Notes: generated from the letters alone by a model not told the origin. A stretch of DNA of 64,000 bases from Bacteroidales bacterium UBA1745 (GCA_002314885.1 DCHT01000062.1:39838-103837); one strand, 5' to 3'. Counted from the stretch's first letter, positions 1-9,485 are shown. Made by a program: numbers and translations.

Positions 1-32
1 ATCAGCAGCAAATAACATAACACATATATAAT

Positions 33-1517
33 ATGTCAGTAAAAGAACTCAATCCACAGATCGTCTGGAAGAATTTCCACGCTCTCACCCAGATTCCCCG
101 TCCATCCAAGCACGAGGAGAAAGTATCAGAATTCCTCTACAACTACGGTAAATCCCTCGGTCTCGAGACCATCAGGGACGAAGTAGGCAACATCATAATC
201 CGCAAGCCTGCCACCCCTGGCTACGAAAACCGTATGGGCGTCATCTTCCAGGGCCATATGGATATGGTACCTCAGAAGAACTCCGACGTGGATCACGACT
301 TCCTCACTGACCCTATCAAGACCCGCATCGACGGCGAATGGGTAAAGGCCACCGGCACCACCCTCGGCGCCGACAACGGCATCGGTGTAGCCCTTGCAAT
401 GGGCGTACTCGAGTCCAAGGACCTCAAGCACGGCCCAGTGGAACTGCTCGTGACAATCGACGAGGAAACCGGTATGACCGGTGCTGACTTCCTTAAGCCA
501 GGCATACTCAAGGGCGACCTCCTCGTCAACTGCGACAGCGAGACTGAAGGCGAACTCTGCGTAGGCTGCGCAGGCGGTCTGGACACATACGCAACTGCAA
601 GATATGCCCGCAAGAGACCTCAGAAGGATTTCCTCTGCTACTCGCTCATCGTGAAGGGCCTCCGCGGCGGACACTCAGGTATGGACATCAGCCTCTACAG
701 GGCCAACTCCAACATCCTCGCCGCAAGGATACTCCTCCCTCTCCTGACCAAGGCAGACGTACGTCTCCTCGATATGGAAGGCGGCACACTCCGCAACGCC
801 ATCCCTCGTGAAACCGAATCCACCGTCTATGTACCTGCCGCAAAGCTCGCAAAGGTCAAGAGGATGGTAAAGCAGGCCGCTGCCGAGATCAAGGCTGAGT
901 TCGCGCTTGCAGATCCTGACATCGAAATCATCTTCACTCCATACGTATGTCCGGAAGGCCACAAGTGCAACGCATCCGAGTGCTATTATGTAGAAGAAGA
1001 GACTGCAGTACGCTATATGCGCGCAATCCTCGCCTGCCCTAACGGCGTAGAGAGGATGAGCGACAGCCTCGCCGGCCTCACCGAGACCTCCAACAACCTC
1101 TCTCAGGTCAAGATCGAAGGTGGCAAGTTCACTGTGATCACTCTTATGAGAAGTTCCCTCGACTGCGCAAAGATGGCCCTTTCACGCCGCATCGAGAGCG
1201 CATTCGCACTCGCAGGCTGCAAGGTGAAGTTCGAAGGCGGCTATTCAGGCTGGGCTCCTAATATGGAAAGCATCATCCTCAAGGTGATGAAGGAGACTTA
1301 TCTCAAGATCAACGGCAAGGAAGCCAAGATCGTGGCCACCCACGGCGGTCTCGAGTGCGGTATCCTCGGCTCCAAGTATCCAAACTGGGATATGGTCAGC
1401 TGCGGCCCTACCATTATGTACCCACACTCCCCTGACGAGAAGCTCTTCATTCCGTCAGTAGAGCGCACTTGGAATTTCCTCAAGGAAGTCCTCGAGAACA
1501 TTCCTGAGAAGAAATAA
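33..1517 (+). CDS. pepD: Cytosol non-specific dipeptidase / aminoacyl-histidine dipeptidase (M20 family)
   Basis: Zinc dipeptidase of the PepD branch of family M20, expected to split dipeptides in the cytoplasm; there is no signal peptide. The 494 residues match the family length. The metal-site motifs appear in order: GHMDMVP (about residue 74), GADNGIGVA (112), DEETGMTG (142), NCDSETEGE (about 166), the HSG of the lid domain (213) and the C-terminal HSPDE (464). The ATG at 33 follows an A/T-rich stretch typical of Bacteroidales starts. The upstream promoter lies outside the window. It converges with the minus-strand lipoprotein gene with only 4 bases between stops and no visible terminator. 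Confidence 0.95.
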   Translation: MSVKELNPQIVWKNFHALTQIPRPSKHEEKVSEFLYNYGKSLGLETIRDEVGNIIIRKPATPGYENRMGVIFQGHMDMVPQKNSDVDHDFLTDPIKTRIDGEWVKATGTTLGADNGIGVALAMGVLESKDLKHGPVELLVTIDEETGMTGADFLKPGILKGDLLVNCDSETEGELCVGCAGGLDTYATARYARKRPQKDFLCYSLIVKGLRGGHSGMDISLYRANSNILAARILLPLLTKADVRLLDMEGGTLRNAIPRETESTVYVPAAKLAKVKRMVKQAAAEIKAEFALADPDIEIIFTPYVCPEGHKCNASECYYVEEETAVRYMRAILACPNGVERMSDSLAGLTETSNNLSQVKIEGGKFTVITLMRSSLDCAKMALSRRIESAFALAGCKVKFEGGYSGWAPNMESIILKVMKETYLKINGKEAKIVATHGGLECGILGSKYPNWDMVSCGPTIMYPHSPDEKLFIPSVERTWNFLKEVLENIPEKK

Positions 1518-1521
1518 TTCT

Positions 1522-3468
1522 CTATTTCAACGCTGGGGATTCGATATCAGACCAGCCACCTTTAAAGTTCGGGGTGAACTTCATCACTGGTGTGAGGAGG
1601 TACAGACGCCCCGAACTTGATCCATAGCACCACCAGTAGTACTTTTCGCCAACGACGAAGAGGCTTTCTGACTCGATTGAGTTATTGATCTGTATGTTCC
1701 AGAGCTGTTTGCCTGTCCAGTCGAAGGTCAGGAGCTGGCTGTTGGTACCGTTATTGACCGGGAAGTAGCAGTATAGATCATCCGCACCTGCACCCTGATT
1801 GGTGTAGCCATACTTCTCGTAAGCCGTGTTCACACAAGAAGACGAAGTGAAACCTGCGCCGGAAAGATAGACATTTGCACCGGAGCGGGACATAAATACC
1901 TTCGTTGTTGGATTATATCCGATGGCAGTAGGGCTATGTGTGAGGTTCTTGACGCTGGCAACCTGGGTCATAGTGGATGCTTTGACGCAAAGCATAACTT
2001 TGACGCCGCCTTTCGTATTCGACCAGGCGCTGATGTAGATCAGGTCTGATGACGGCTCATATACCATATCGTTGACGTGAGAATAGCCGTCGCAATCCGC
2101 GAGGTCCAGCTCCATCTCCGAAACCTTGGTGTGACCGCTGAGATTGTACTTGTAGAGGACGCACTTGGTCTCTGCGGAATTACGGAAGGCATAATAGCCG
2201 TATTTTCCATCGGTGCAGGCACCCTGGGCCACAGTCACAGGACTGGTGCCGGTGATAGTCTTGAGATGGCTCTCCTTGATGGTGAAGTCATACAGATTCT
2301 TGACCATATGACGCATAGCCAGGACTTCACCTGTTTCATTCTTGATCTCAATGCCGCTTGACAGGCGGATGCGGCCTTCGGAGAAATAGTTGCTGTTCGA
2401 AATAATGTTGCGCTCGAGTCCGTAGAGAGAGGCTATCAGCTGATCAGCAGAAGAACCGTTCACCACGAGTTTCTTGCCCATACTCTTAATGATGTAGGCG
2501 TTGTCAGGACAGCTGACGCTCTTGCTTGCCTCACGGTTCGTCGTGCCAAAGAGTATTTCATACTCGCTTTCCGCAGTGTCATCGCTCACGCAAGGGACAG
2601 TAAGCCCCGTCTTGGTCCTGATGAGCGCAGGAATGGCCTGAATGCCTTCCAGAGCTGCTCCAGTGAGGGATTTTGGATAGACGATGGTATAATCCCTAGG
2701 GCTGTCATCGAGCATCTCATCCGTAAGCTGAACAGTAATCTTGGACTCTTCTCCGACCTTAGGACGGGAAAAAGACTCGCGGGCCACAATTCTATAAACC
2801 TTGCCGCTATCATCCGTCGCGTTCAGAGTGACGCTTGCCTTGCTCGATGCAACTTCACCTGGGAAGAGATAAAAAGGAATCTGAACCTTCTGATTCAGGG
2901 CAAGAGTCAGATTATCGGTTTCCACGTCGATTTCGGCATCCGAATATGTGTTCTTGGAGGATGAAGCAGTAAAATCGCAGAGCGAATAAAACAGTTTTCC
3001 GCCTTCGACGGACAGCGAGGAAAGTTTGAGCTGCATACCGGAGACATTCTCAATTTCGACGATGCCCTTGCCTGTTATAGGCAGGAATGACATCTTCAGA
3101 GGTGCAGAAAAAGAAGGAGTCGGCGAAACCGCATTGGCATAATGGTAATCCTCACCCATTTTCTGCTCCTTCAGGCTCAGGATGCAGGTATTGCCCTCAA
3201 GAGCAGGATAAACCGCCACCAGACGGCCGGTGCCGGATGTCGGGATCTTCCCTTCAAAGACGGCAGAAGTCGCACTTGAGACGGTCTTGGCCTGGAATAC
3301 TGCCGCATTTGTACCGCGATAGACGCTGATCGCATCACCCGGCTGGAAATTTCCCTTGGCGTACGTCGCCTCAATGGAGACAGTTGATTTCTTGGTCGAG
3401 CCTTCCTTCTCGGAGCAGGAAAGCAGCAGCATTGCCACTGACATCAGGGCAAAAAGACTCCTTTTCAT
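1522..3468 (-). CDS. Multidomain surface lipoprotein (fimbrillin-like N-terminus, GH67-N-like middle, beta-propeller-like C-terminus)
   Basis: A 648-residue exported lipoprotein: the N-terminal signal ends in LLLSC (Cys18). Residues about 28-240 read like a fimbrillin/Mfa-type beta domain (pattern F-x-GD-x-IxVY followed by a YPALEG segment). Residues about 258-370 resemble the alpha-glucuronidase N-terminal-like domain found in Bacteroidetes proteins (YEILFGTTNR). The remainder, with repeated short beta motifs such as HVNDMVYEP, looks like a beta-propeller. No catalytic residues could be assigned. It is the last gene of the rpsA - rnz - LysM - mltG unit, 6 bases after mltG, which suggests an envelope role. 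The domain calls are from pattern recognition, so function is unknown. Confidence 0.75.
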   Translation of the reverse strand: MKRSLFALMSVAMLLLSCSEKEGSTKKSTVSIEATYAKGNFQPGDAISVYRGTNAAVFQAKTVSSATSAVFEGKIPTSGTGRLVAVYPALEGNTCILSLKEQKMGEDYHYANAVSPTPSFSAPLKMSFLPITGKGIVEIENVSGMQLKLSSLSVEGGKLFYSLCDFTASSSKNTYSDAEIDVETDNLTLALNQKVQIPFYLFPGEVASSKASVTLNATDDSGKVYRIVARESFSRPKVGEESKITVQLTDEMLDDSPRDYTIVYPKSLTGAALEGIQAIPALIRTKTGLTVPCVSDDTAESEYEILFGTTNREASKSVSCPDNAYIIKSMGKKLVVNGSSADQLIASLYGLERNIISNSNYFSEGRIRLSSGIEIKNETGEVLAMRHMVKNLYDFTIKESHLKTITGTSPVTVAQGACTDGKYGYYAFRNSAETKCVLYKYNLSGHTKVSEMELDLADCDGYSHVNDMVYEPSSDLIYISAWSNTKGGVKVMLCVKASTMTQVASVKNLTHSPTAIGYNPTTKVFMSRSGANVYLSGAGFTSSSCVNTAYEKYGYTNQGAGADDLYCYFPVNNGTNSQLLTFDWTGKQLWNIQINNSIESESLFVVGEKYYWWCYGSSSGRLYLLTPVMKFTPNFKGGWSDIESPALK

Positions 3469-3474
3469 ATTGTT

Positions 3475-4521
3475 CTATTTGGATTGCTGAGCGCGCTCGC
3501 GATTGCGTATGGTAAGCGCAGTCTGGAATTCGCGGGCGTTCTTCATATGTTCATCGTAAGTGACTGCGAAACGGTGGGTACCGTCAAAGGCAGGATTGGC
3601 GCAGAAGAAGATATAGTCGTGCTTCTGCGGATTGAGCACGGCCTCCAGGCACTCCTTGCAAGGCGAATTGATAGGCGTAGGCGGCAGTCCCACATACTTA
3701 TAAGTATTATATGGGGACTCAGCCTCCAGATGCTTGCGGAGCACTCGGTTGAGCGTGTAGCCGTAGATATAGCAGATGGTCGGGTCCGCCTGCAGTTTCA
3801 TACCCTTGTGGAGACGGTTGAGATAGACACCGGCAATGATGGGATACTCCTGAGGCTTGCGGGTCTCACCCTGGACGATGGAGGCCATAATGGAAGCCTG
3901 ATATTGGGTAAGGCCCTGCTTGCGGGCCTTCTCCACCCTCTCGTCCGTCCAGAATGCATCGTACTCCTTGCGCAGACGTGCGAAGATGTCGTCGATGGAT
4001 GCAGTCCAGTAAATCTGGTAGGTATCAGGCAGGATGATGGTGAAGAAATCTATGGAATCCACGCCATAATTGGCAAGGAACTCATTGTCGGTCAAGGCAT
4101 TCGCAACAGTAGTGGAATCCACCATCATCTGATTGCTGATCATCTTCACCACGCGCTCACGGGTGCGTATAGTGCCTGAGAAAGTCAGGTTCTGAGGAGT
4201 CTGCCAGCCCAGGTTGAGCATACGTGCGGCGTAGGTGCTGGACACCTTGGTATCGAGCACATATCGGCCAGGCTTCATCCTGTCAGCCACGCCCTCCTTC
4301 GTGAAAGTGCGAAGGAGGCTCTTCACGTTCTTCACCTTGGCGCCCTGGATGAGGGAATCCTCCACCTCGTTGAGAGGAGTGTCCGGATAGACATAAAGGA
4401 CGTAATCCTTCTGGAAATTAGGCTTGCGGTTGTCCACATACCAACGCCAGCCAACTATGCCGGCCAAAGTGGCCAAAGTGGCGACGATGGCCACAGCAGC
4501 TATCACAACGGTCTTTTTCAT
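3475..4521 (-). CDS. mltG: Endolytic transglycosylase MltG (YceG-like)
   Basis: Membrane-anchored lytic transglycosylase that cuts nascent peptidoglycan strands. It is 348 residues long with one N-terminal membrane segment (about 5-25) and a LysM-like region before the catalytic domain. The family signature runs ASIVQGET (213-220), then AGVYLNRLHKGMKLQADPT, then the GLPPTPINSP segment. At the first acidic position of the usual ASI[VI]ExET motif this protein has Gln217, while the second Glu (219) is kept; whether that affects activity is open. The start codon overlaps the stop of the upstream glucosaminidase gene by one base, so the two peptidoglycan enzymes are probably translationally coupled. 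Confidence 0.93.
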   Translation of the reverse strand: MKKTVVIAAVAIVATLATLAGIVGWRWYVDNRKPNFQKDYVLYVYPDTPLNEVEDSLIQGAKVKNVKSLLRTFTKEGVADRMKPGRYVLDTKVSSTYAARMLNLGWQTPQNLTFSGTIRTRERVVKMISNQMMVDSTTVANALTDNEFLANYGVDSIDFFTIILPDTYQIYWTASIDDIFARLRKEYDAFWTDERVEKARKQGLTQYQASIMASIVQGETRKPQEYPIIAGVYLNRLHKGMKLQADPTICYIYGYTLNRVLRKHLEAESPYNTYKYVGLPPTPINSPCKECLEAVLNPQKHDYIFFCANPAFDGTHRFAVTYDEHMKNAREFQTALTIRNRERAQQSK

Positions 4522-5633
4522 TATTTCTGTTTCTTTCTGAGAAGTATCTCGTCACCCTCGTGGAGCTCCTGTGCTGCGGAGATACCATTGAGTTTGCAGA
4601 GATTGGCAAGCTTGACGCCGTAACGCTGGGAGAGCTGCCAGAGAGTCTCGCCGTCCACGTCGCAGATATGCTTATCCAGGCCCTTGGCAGCCTGAGTCTT
4701 CTTGGCCCTGATGAACACTATGTCACCAGGATTGAGAGGACGCTCGGACTTCAGGTCATTGAACTTGAGTATCTCCTTAGGGAAGAGATCGTAGTCTGAG
4801 GCGATGGAAGCGTAGGTCTCGCCCTCCACTGCCATTACGCAGGCCACCTCATTCCTATTATATACCATACGCGCGAGGGAGAAGGCAAAGCCGTCGGCAG
4901 GCTTCAGGGCCTCGATGCTGTTCGGTGACTCAGGACGCTCCGGACGCTGACGCACTTCCGGCCTCTCGGTACGTCCCTTGGTGCGGACTGGCTTTGCAGT
5001 CTTGGCTGGCTTCTCGACCTTGGCAGTTTTCTCGGTCTTAGCCGGCTTGTCAGCCTTTGCTGGCTCGCCCTGCGGAGTGACTACCTGATCCTGCTCCTTC
5101 TGAGGGGCCTCAGGCTCCACTGCCACCATATCTTCCTCCGTGTCGTACTTGTAGAGCTCGTACTTCTCGATGATGGTGATGAGTTTCTGGGCATAACCCG
5201 GGTCGGTTGCGTAACCGGCAGCCTTCAGGCCGGTAGCCCAGCCCTTATAGTCAGTCACCTCGAGGTCGAAGAGGGACTTGTAGCGGTCTTTGTAACGCAG
5301 GAAATCCGAATGGTCCTTGTAGGAATCCGAAACTGACGGATACTTGCGGAAGCACTCTCCCTTGGCATCGTCATCGTGATAGACCTTCTCTCCCGTCCAA
5401 TCCTTGTGGCACTTGATGCCGAAATGGTTGTTGGACTCCTTCGCGAGGGTCGAACGGCCCTGGCCGGACTCCAGCAAGCCCTGGGCAAGCGTAATGCTCG
5501 CAGGGACGCCGCTGCGGTACATTTCCTGGACTGCAGCCTCCCAGTAGGTGGATATATAACTCTGATAGGCATCCTGGGCCGAAAGGGCCGCGGAAACCAC
5601 CAGCAGGGACAGAAGTGTCAGTATCTTTCTCAT
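4521..5633 (-). CDS. N-acetylglucosaminidase (FlgJ-like) with two LysM domains
   Basis: Exported peptidoglycan hydrolase, 370 residues. Signal peptide 1-19 (ends LSAQ); glucosaminidase domain about 22-160 with the LAQGLLESGQGRS segment carrying the catalytic Glu and the HFGIKCHKDW block; a Lys/Pro/Thr-rich linker (about 180-235) containing repeated KPAKT-type units; and two C-terminal LysM domains (about 262-308 and 318-365). The LysM modules should bind glycan strands. The start overlaps the rnz stop (ATGA) and the stop overlaps the mltG start, giving a tight cassette of two cell-wall-cutting enzymes behind rpsA and rnz. Confidence 0.92.
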   Translation of the reverse strand: MRKILTLLSLLVVSAALSAQDAYQSYISTYWEAAVQEMYRSGVPASITLAQGLLESGQGRSTLAKESNNHFGIKCHKDWTGEKVYHDDDAKGECFRKYPSVSDSYKDHSDFLRYKDRYKSLFDLEVTDYKGWATGLKAAGYATDPGYAQKLITIIEKYELYKYDTEEDMVAVEPEAPQKEQDQVVTPQGEPAKADKPAKTEKTAKVEKPAKTAKPVRTKGRTERPEVRQRPERPESPNSIEALKPADGFAFSLARMVYNRNEVACVMAVEGETYASIASDYDLFPKEILKFNDLKSERPLNPGDIVFIRAKKTQAAKGLDKHICDVDGETLWQLSQRYGVKLANLCKLNGISAAQELHEGDEILLRKKQK

Positions 5634-6556
5634 AGCTTCTTGAGCGGAATATCAATTACATCACGGTCCTGAGTCAGTTCCGTTTCTGGGAACACAGTGC
5701 GGGCCTCGTTCAAAAATAGAGATAAATCGGGATATTTGGAAGAGTAATGACCTATAATAAGTTTCTTTACGCCCGCCTCACGCGCGCATTCGGCAGCCTG
5801 AATGGCGGTCGAATGGAAACGGAGGGCGGCCTTGTCGACCATTTCCTGAGGATAGGTGGCCTCGTGATAGAGCAGATCGACACCCTTCACCCAGGAAGCG
5901 AGTTCCGGGAAAGGAGCGGTGTCACTGCAATAGGCATAGCTGCGAGGTTCGTATGGCTTGTAGGTGACAGCCTCGTTCGGAATCACGCTGCCGTCCTCGC
6001 GGACTATGTCCTCTCCCCTCTTGGCCGTCGCGATTTCCGCCAGGCCAAGCCCACGGGCTGCGATCTCGAGCTTCTTCACATTGAGCTGTGGTTCGGTCTC
6101 GCGGAAGAGGAAGCCGAAGCAGTCTATCTTGTGGTTGAGCGGGAATGCACTCACCTGGAGGTTCTTGCACTCGAATATCTGCTCAGGTTCCTTCATCAGG
6201 AGCGGATGATGCTCTATCTCGTAGGAGATGCCTTCGCCGAAATAGGACATAAAGAACTTCAGAACGGGTCCGAAAGCCCTCGGAGCGAATATTTCAAGCT
6301 TTCCCGTGCGGCCCAGCATAGCCATAGTGGACAGGAGTCCGAATATGCCGAACACGTGGTCTCCGTGGATGTGGGAGATGAAGATGGCCTCGACCTTGAG
6401 GAAGGAGATGCCCATACGGCGCATCTGCACCTGGACACCTTCCCCGCAGTCAATCAAAAACAAGCGCCCGCGTACGTCTAGTACCTGGGCGCTTGGATAT
6501 CTGTCTATAATGGGCAGGGCTGAAGCCGTGCCCAATACTTTCAGAGTGAAGTTCAT
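5630..6556 (-). CDS. rnz: Ribonuclease Z (tRNA 3' endonuclease)
   Basis: Metallo-beta-lactamase fold nuclease that trims tRNA 3' ends. It has 308 residues, the usual length of short-form RNase Z. The zinc signature is SHIHGDH (61-67), followed by further His ligands in the NHKID, CSDTAP, LYHEATY and IGHYSSKYPD blocks. This enzyme is directly relevant to the window because neither tRNA gene here encodes CCA, and one mRNA (the BtuF-like gene) begins just past a tRNA 3' end. It sits 9 bases downstream of rpsA and overlaps the next gene by 4 bases. Confidence 0.95.
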   Translation of the reverse strand: MNFTLKVLGTASALPIIDRYPSAQVLDVRGRLFLIDCGEGVQVQMRRMGISFLKVEAIFISHIHGDHVFGIFGLLSTMAMLGRTGKLEIFAPRAFGPVLKFFMSYFGEGISYEIEHHPLLMKEPEQIFECKNLQVSAFPLNHKIDCFGFLFRETEPQLNVKKLEIAARGLGLAEIATAKRGEDIVREDGSVIPNEAVTYKPYEPRSYAYCSDTAPFPELASWVKGVDLLYHEATYPQEMVDKAALRFHSTAIQAAECAREAGVKKLIIGHYSSKYPDLSLFLNEARTVFPETELTQDRDVIDIPLKKL

Positions 6557-6565
6557 CAGAGCGAA

Positions 6566-8401
6566 TTACTCACCCTTCTCCATTGAAGCCTTGAGAGCAG
6601 CAAGAGCGTCGATGTCACCGAGGGTGGCCTTCTCTACGCTGGTGTTGATCTTCTTGACAGCCTTCTTGGTGAGGTCAGCCTCAGAAACTGGCTTCTCTGC
6701 CTTCTCCTCTACAGGAGCAGCTGCGACGTAAGTCTTAGCGTGGCTGAGAACGATCTTCTTGGCGTTCTTCTTGAGGTCGGTAACCTTGAAGGAGAGCTTC
6801 TCACCTGCTACTGGAGCGGTGCCGTCTTCCTTAACGAGGTCGCGGCTGTAGCAAACTGCCTCAACGTCGCCCTCGAGCATAATGGTAGCGGCCTTGTCGT
6901 TTACGTTAGCAACGGTGCCCTCTACTACGGTACCTACAGCGAACTTAGCCTCAATCTCGTCCCAAGGGTTAGGGAGGAGCTGCTTGCGGCCAAGGCTGAG
7001 CTTGCGGTTCTCCTCGTCGATGTCGAGGATAACTACGTCAATAGCGTCACCTGAAGCTACAACCTCAGTAGGATGCTTGATCTTGTTCCAAGAGAGGTCG
7101 CTTACGTGTACGAGACCCTCAACGCCGTCCTCAAGCTCTGCGAACACACCGAAGTTGGTGATGTTGCGTACAGTTGCTGAGTGCTGGCTGCCTACAGGAT
7201 ACTTCTCGCGGATAGCGTCCCAAGGGTTAACTGAGAGCTGCTTGATACCGAGGGACATCTTCTTCTCGTCACGGTCGAGAGAGAGGATCTGAGCCTCAAC
7301 CTCGTCACCTACCTTGAGGAAGTCCTGAGCGGTGCGGAAACGTGGGTTCCAGCTCATCTCAGATACGTGGATGAGACCCTCTACGCCTGGCTCAACCTCA
7401 ACGAATGCGCCGTAGTCAGCGATGAGGACAACTTTACCCTTAACCTTGTCACCAACCTTGAGGTCAGCGTCGAGGGCATCCCAAGGATGCTGGGTGAGCT
7501 GCTTGTAACCGAGAGCGATTCTCTTCTTGGTCTCGTCGAAGTCCATAATGACAACGTTGATCTTCTGGTCGAGTGCGACAACCTCCTCAGGATGGTTGAT
7601 GCGGCCCCAAGAGAGGTCAGTGATGTGGATGAGACCGTCAACACCGCCGAGGTCGACGAATACACCGTAAGAGGTGATGTTCTTGACGGTACCCTCGAGT
7701 ACCTGGCCCTTCTCGAGCTTGCTGATGATCTCGCTCTTCTGAGCCTCGAGTTCAGCCTCGATGAGAGCCTTGTGGGAAACTACGACGTTGCGGAACTCCT
7801 GGTTGATCTTGACGATCTTGAAGTCCATAGTAGTGTCAACGAACTGGTCGTAGTCACGGATAGGCTTGATGTCGATCTGTGAACCTGGGAGGAATGCCTC
7901 GATGCCGAATACGTCGACGATCATACCACCCTTGGTGCGGGTCTTTACATAACCCTTCACGATCTCGTTATTGTTGAATGCAGCATTTACCTGATCCCAA
8001 GAACGGAGCTGACGTGCCTTCTTGTGGGAGAGGATGAGCTGACCCTTGCGGTCCTCAGGGTTCTCTACGAGCACCTCTACGGTGTCACCTACCTTGAGGT
8101 CTGGGTTGTAACGGAACTCAGGAGCCATGATGACGCCCTCGCTCTTGTAACCGATGTTCACGATTACCTCTCTCTTGCTGACAGCGGTAACGGTACCCTC
8201 GATTACTTCACCCTCGTTAACCTTTGAGAGGGTCTGGTTGTACTTCTCTTCGATCTCGGCCTTGTCGGTACCATAGACGTCTTCGTTCTCGAATGCGTCC
8301 CAATCGAAGTCCTCAGGAGCAACTGATGCGTTGAGCACTACCTTCTTAGGCTCTACTGCAGGAGTCTCTTCTGCTGCGATGATGTTGTTGTTTTCTTCCA
8401 T
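6566..8401 (-). CDS. rpsA: 30S ribosomal protein S1
   Basis: RNA-binding ribosomal protein, 611 residues with six S1 domains (about 63-130, 146-212, 231-299, 316-386, 403-472, 489-555). Domains 3-5 are the best conserved (for example YGVFVDLGG and GLIHVSEMSW). Acidic N-terminal and charged Ala/Lys-rich C-terminal tails flank them. In Bacteroidetes, which lack Shine-Dalgarno pairing, S1 is thought to matter strongly for initiation. It has its own promoter (8464-8471) and heads an operon with rnz and cell-wall enzymes. One of the three CATG sites of the window lies here (8126-8129, Ile-Met). Confidence 0.97.
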   Translation of the reverse strand: MEENNNIIAAEETPAVEPKKVVLNASVAPEDFDWDAFENEDVYGTDKAEIEEKYNQTLSKVNEGEVIEGTVTAVSKREVIVNIGYKSEGVIMAPEFRYNPDLKVGDTVEVLVENPEDRKGQLILSHKKARQLRSWDQVNAAFNNNEIVKGYVKTRTKGGMIVDVFGIEAFLPGSQIDIKPIRDYDQFVDTTMDFKIVKINQEFRNVVVSHKALIEAELEAQKSEIISKLEKGQVLEGTVKNITSYGVFVDLGGVDGLIHITDLSWGRINHPEEVVALDQKINVVIMDFDETKKRIALGYKQLTQHPWDALDADLKVGDKVKGKVVLIADYGAFVEVEPGVEGLIHVSEMSWNPRFRTAQDFLKVGDEVEAQILSLDRDEKKMSLGIKQLSVNPWDAIREKYPVGSQHSATVRNITNFGVFAELEDGVEGLVHVSDLSWNKIKHPTEVVASGDAIDVVILDIDEENRKLSLGRKQLLPNPWDEIEAKFAVGTVVEGTVANVNDKAATIMLEGDVEAVCYSRDLVKEDGTAPVAGEKLSFKVTDLKKNAKKIVLSHAKTYVAAAPVEEKAEKPVSEADLTKKAVKKINTSVEKATLGDIDALAALKASMEKGE

Positions 8402-8463
8402 AGTTGATTTTTTGTTTTTACTAACTAGTGGGTTTGACTTTATGTTTTGTGCTGAAAAGCGCG

Positions 8464-8471
8464 CAAATATA
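8464..8471 (-). promoter_or_regulatory. rpsA promoter (-7 TATATTTG)
   Basis: A perfect TAnnTTTG on the minus strand. A TTTG lies about 19 bases upstream of it, inside the T-run after corA, giving both elements of a Bacteroidetes housekeeping promoter. The leader to the rpsA ATG is about 55 bases, A/T-rich, and contains no ATG. Confidence 0.8.
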
Positions 8472-8490
8472 GGAATAGATTCTCAAAAGA

Positions 8491-8520
8491 CAAAAAAAAG
8501 ACGCCTTTTAAAGCATCTTT
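8491..8520 (-). terminator. Intrinsic terminator of corA
   Basis: On the minus strand AAAGATGC pairs with GGCGTCTTT (one G-U) around an A/T-rich loop, followed by a run of T. The stem contains the last corA codons and its stop (8508-8510), so coding and termination overlap. Confidence 0.75.
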
Positions 8521-9461
8521 CTCTTCTTGAATATCAATATGATAACCACAATCGGGATAATCAGCAGGCAGCCGATTATCGGCCATATCACCCAAGGCCT
8601 GTCCTCGAGGGCCGTTCCGAACACGTTCATACCGAAGAAACCGGTCACGAGAGTAGGCGGCATAAGCAGCAGGGAAACCAGCGTGAAGATCTTCATAATC
8701 TTGTTCTGGTCCAAGTTGATGATACCGATTACGGTGTTCTGGAGGTACTCCAGCCTCTCGAAGCTGAAGTTCGTGTGGTTGATCAGTGAGGAGATATCCT
8801 TGAGGGACACCTGGAGGCGCTCCATAAGCTCCTTAGGGAAGATGTCGCTCTTGAGAATCGCGGAGATAACCCTCTGCTTGTCGACTATGTTCTCGCGGAC
8901 GAGCATCATATTCTCCTGCAGCTGGTTGATGTCGATGAGGAATTCCTCGTTGATGTCCTCACCCAAGTTCACCTTCTTGCTGTAGAGCTCGATGTCCTTG
9001 TTCATAATCTCGATCATATCGGCGTCGAGGTCGACACGCTGCTCGAGTATGTTGGTGAAGATGATGTATCCGTTCGGATAGGTGTTCGGATATGCCTCAA
9101 TCTTGCGCTGCAGTATGTTGAAACTGCGGAGAGGTACCTCGCGGATGGTGGTCAGGACGCTGTGGCAGAGTATGAAGGAAACGGTCTCCATAGAATACTC
9201 GTCAGGTCCCGGGATCACGAAGTTGGTATTTGCGAAGATGGCCTCGTCGGTCTCGGAGAAACGGGATGAACTCTCGATCTCCTCCGCCTGCGCCCTGGTC
9301 TGGAGCTTGGTGCCGAGGAAAGCCTCCACCGCACGCTTCTCGTCCCCTTCCACATCGATCATATCGATCCAGAGCACGTCAGCAACCTGGAGCTCCTTGA
9401 GAAGTTCCAGATCCCTGGTGTCCAGCACCGTTCCGTTTGCCCTGTAGAAGATTGTCGTCAT
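8508..9461 (-). CDS. corA: CorA-family magnesium/cobalt transporter
   Basis: Inner-membrane divalent cation channel, 317 residues. A long cytoplasmic N-terminal domain is followed by two C-terminal membrane segments. The first ends in the family-defining GMN motif (FFGMNVFG) and the second is followed by a short basic tail (KKRKML). The start is taken at MTTIFYRANG (9461) because the nearest -7 element lies at 9486-9493, upstream of it and overlapping the longer open frame. It is monocistronic, with its own terminator, between the glycosyltransferase and rpsA. Confidence 0.92.
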   Translation of the reverse strand: MTTIFYRANGTVLDTRDLELLKELQVADVLWIDMIDVEGDEKRAVEAFLGTKLQTRAQAEEIESSSRFSETDEAIFANTNFVIPGPDEYSMETVSFILCHSVLTTIREVPLRSFNILQRKIEAYPNTYPNGYIIFTNILEQRVDLDADMIEIMNKDIELYSKKVNLGEDINEEFLIDINQLQENMMLVRENIVDKQRVISAILKSDIFPKELMERLQVSLKDISSLINHTNFSFERLEYLQNTVIGIINLDQNKIMKIFTLVSLLLMPPTLVTGFFGMNVFGTALEDRPWVIWPIIGCLLIIPIVVIILIFKKRKML

Positions 9462-9485
9462 CGCAGATATCGCTTTGAATCGCGG

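Noticed and set aside
3862..3885. Gln in the MltG ASIVQGET motif as evidence of an inactive enzyme
   Set aside because: I cannot tell from memory which of the two acidic positions is catalytic in this subfamily, and the second Glu is present; it is noted in the gene entry only.
4960..5080. Repeated Lys/Pro/Ala/Thr codons resembling a DNA repeat array
   Set aside because: It is the linker of the LysM glucosaminidase; units are imperfect and in frame, not a CRISPR or tandem repeat element.
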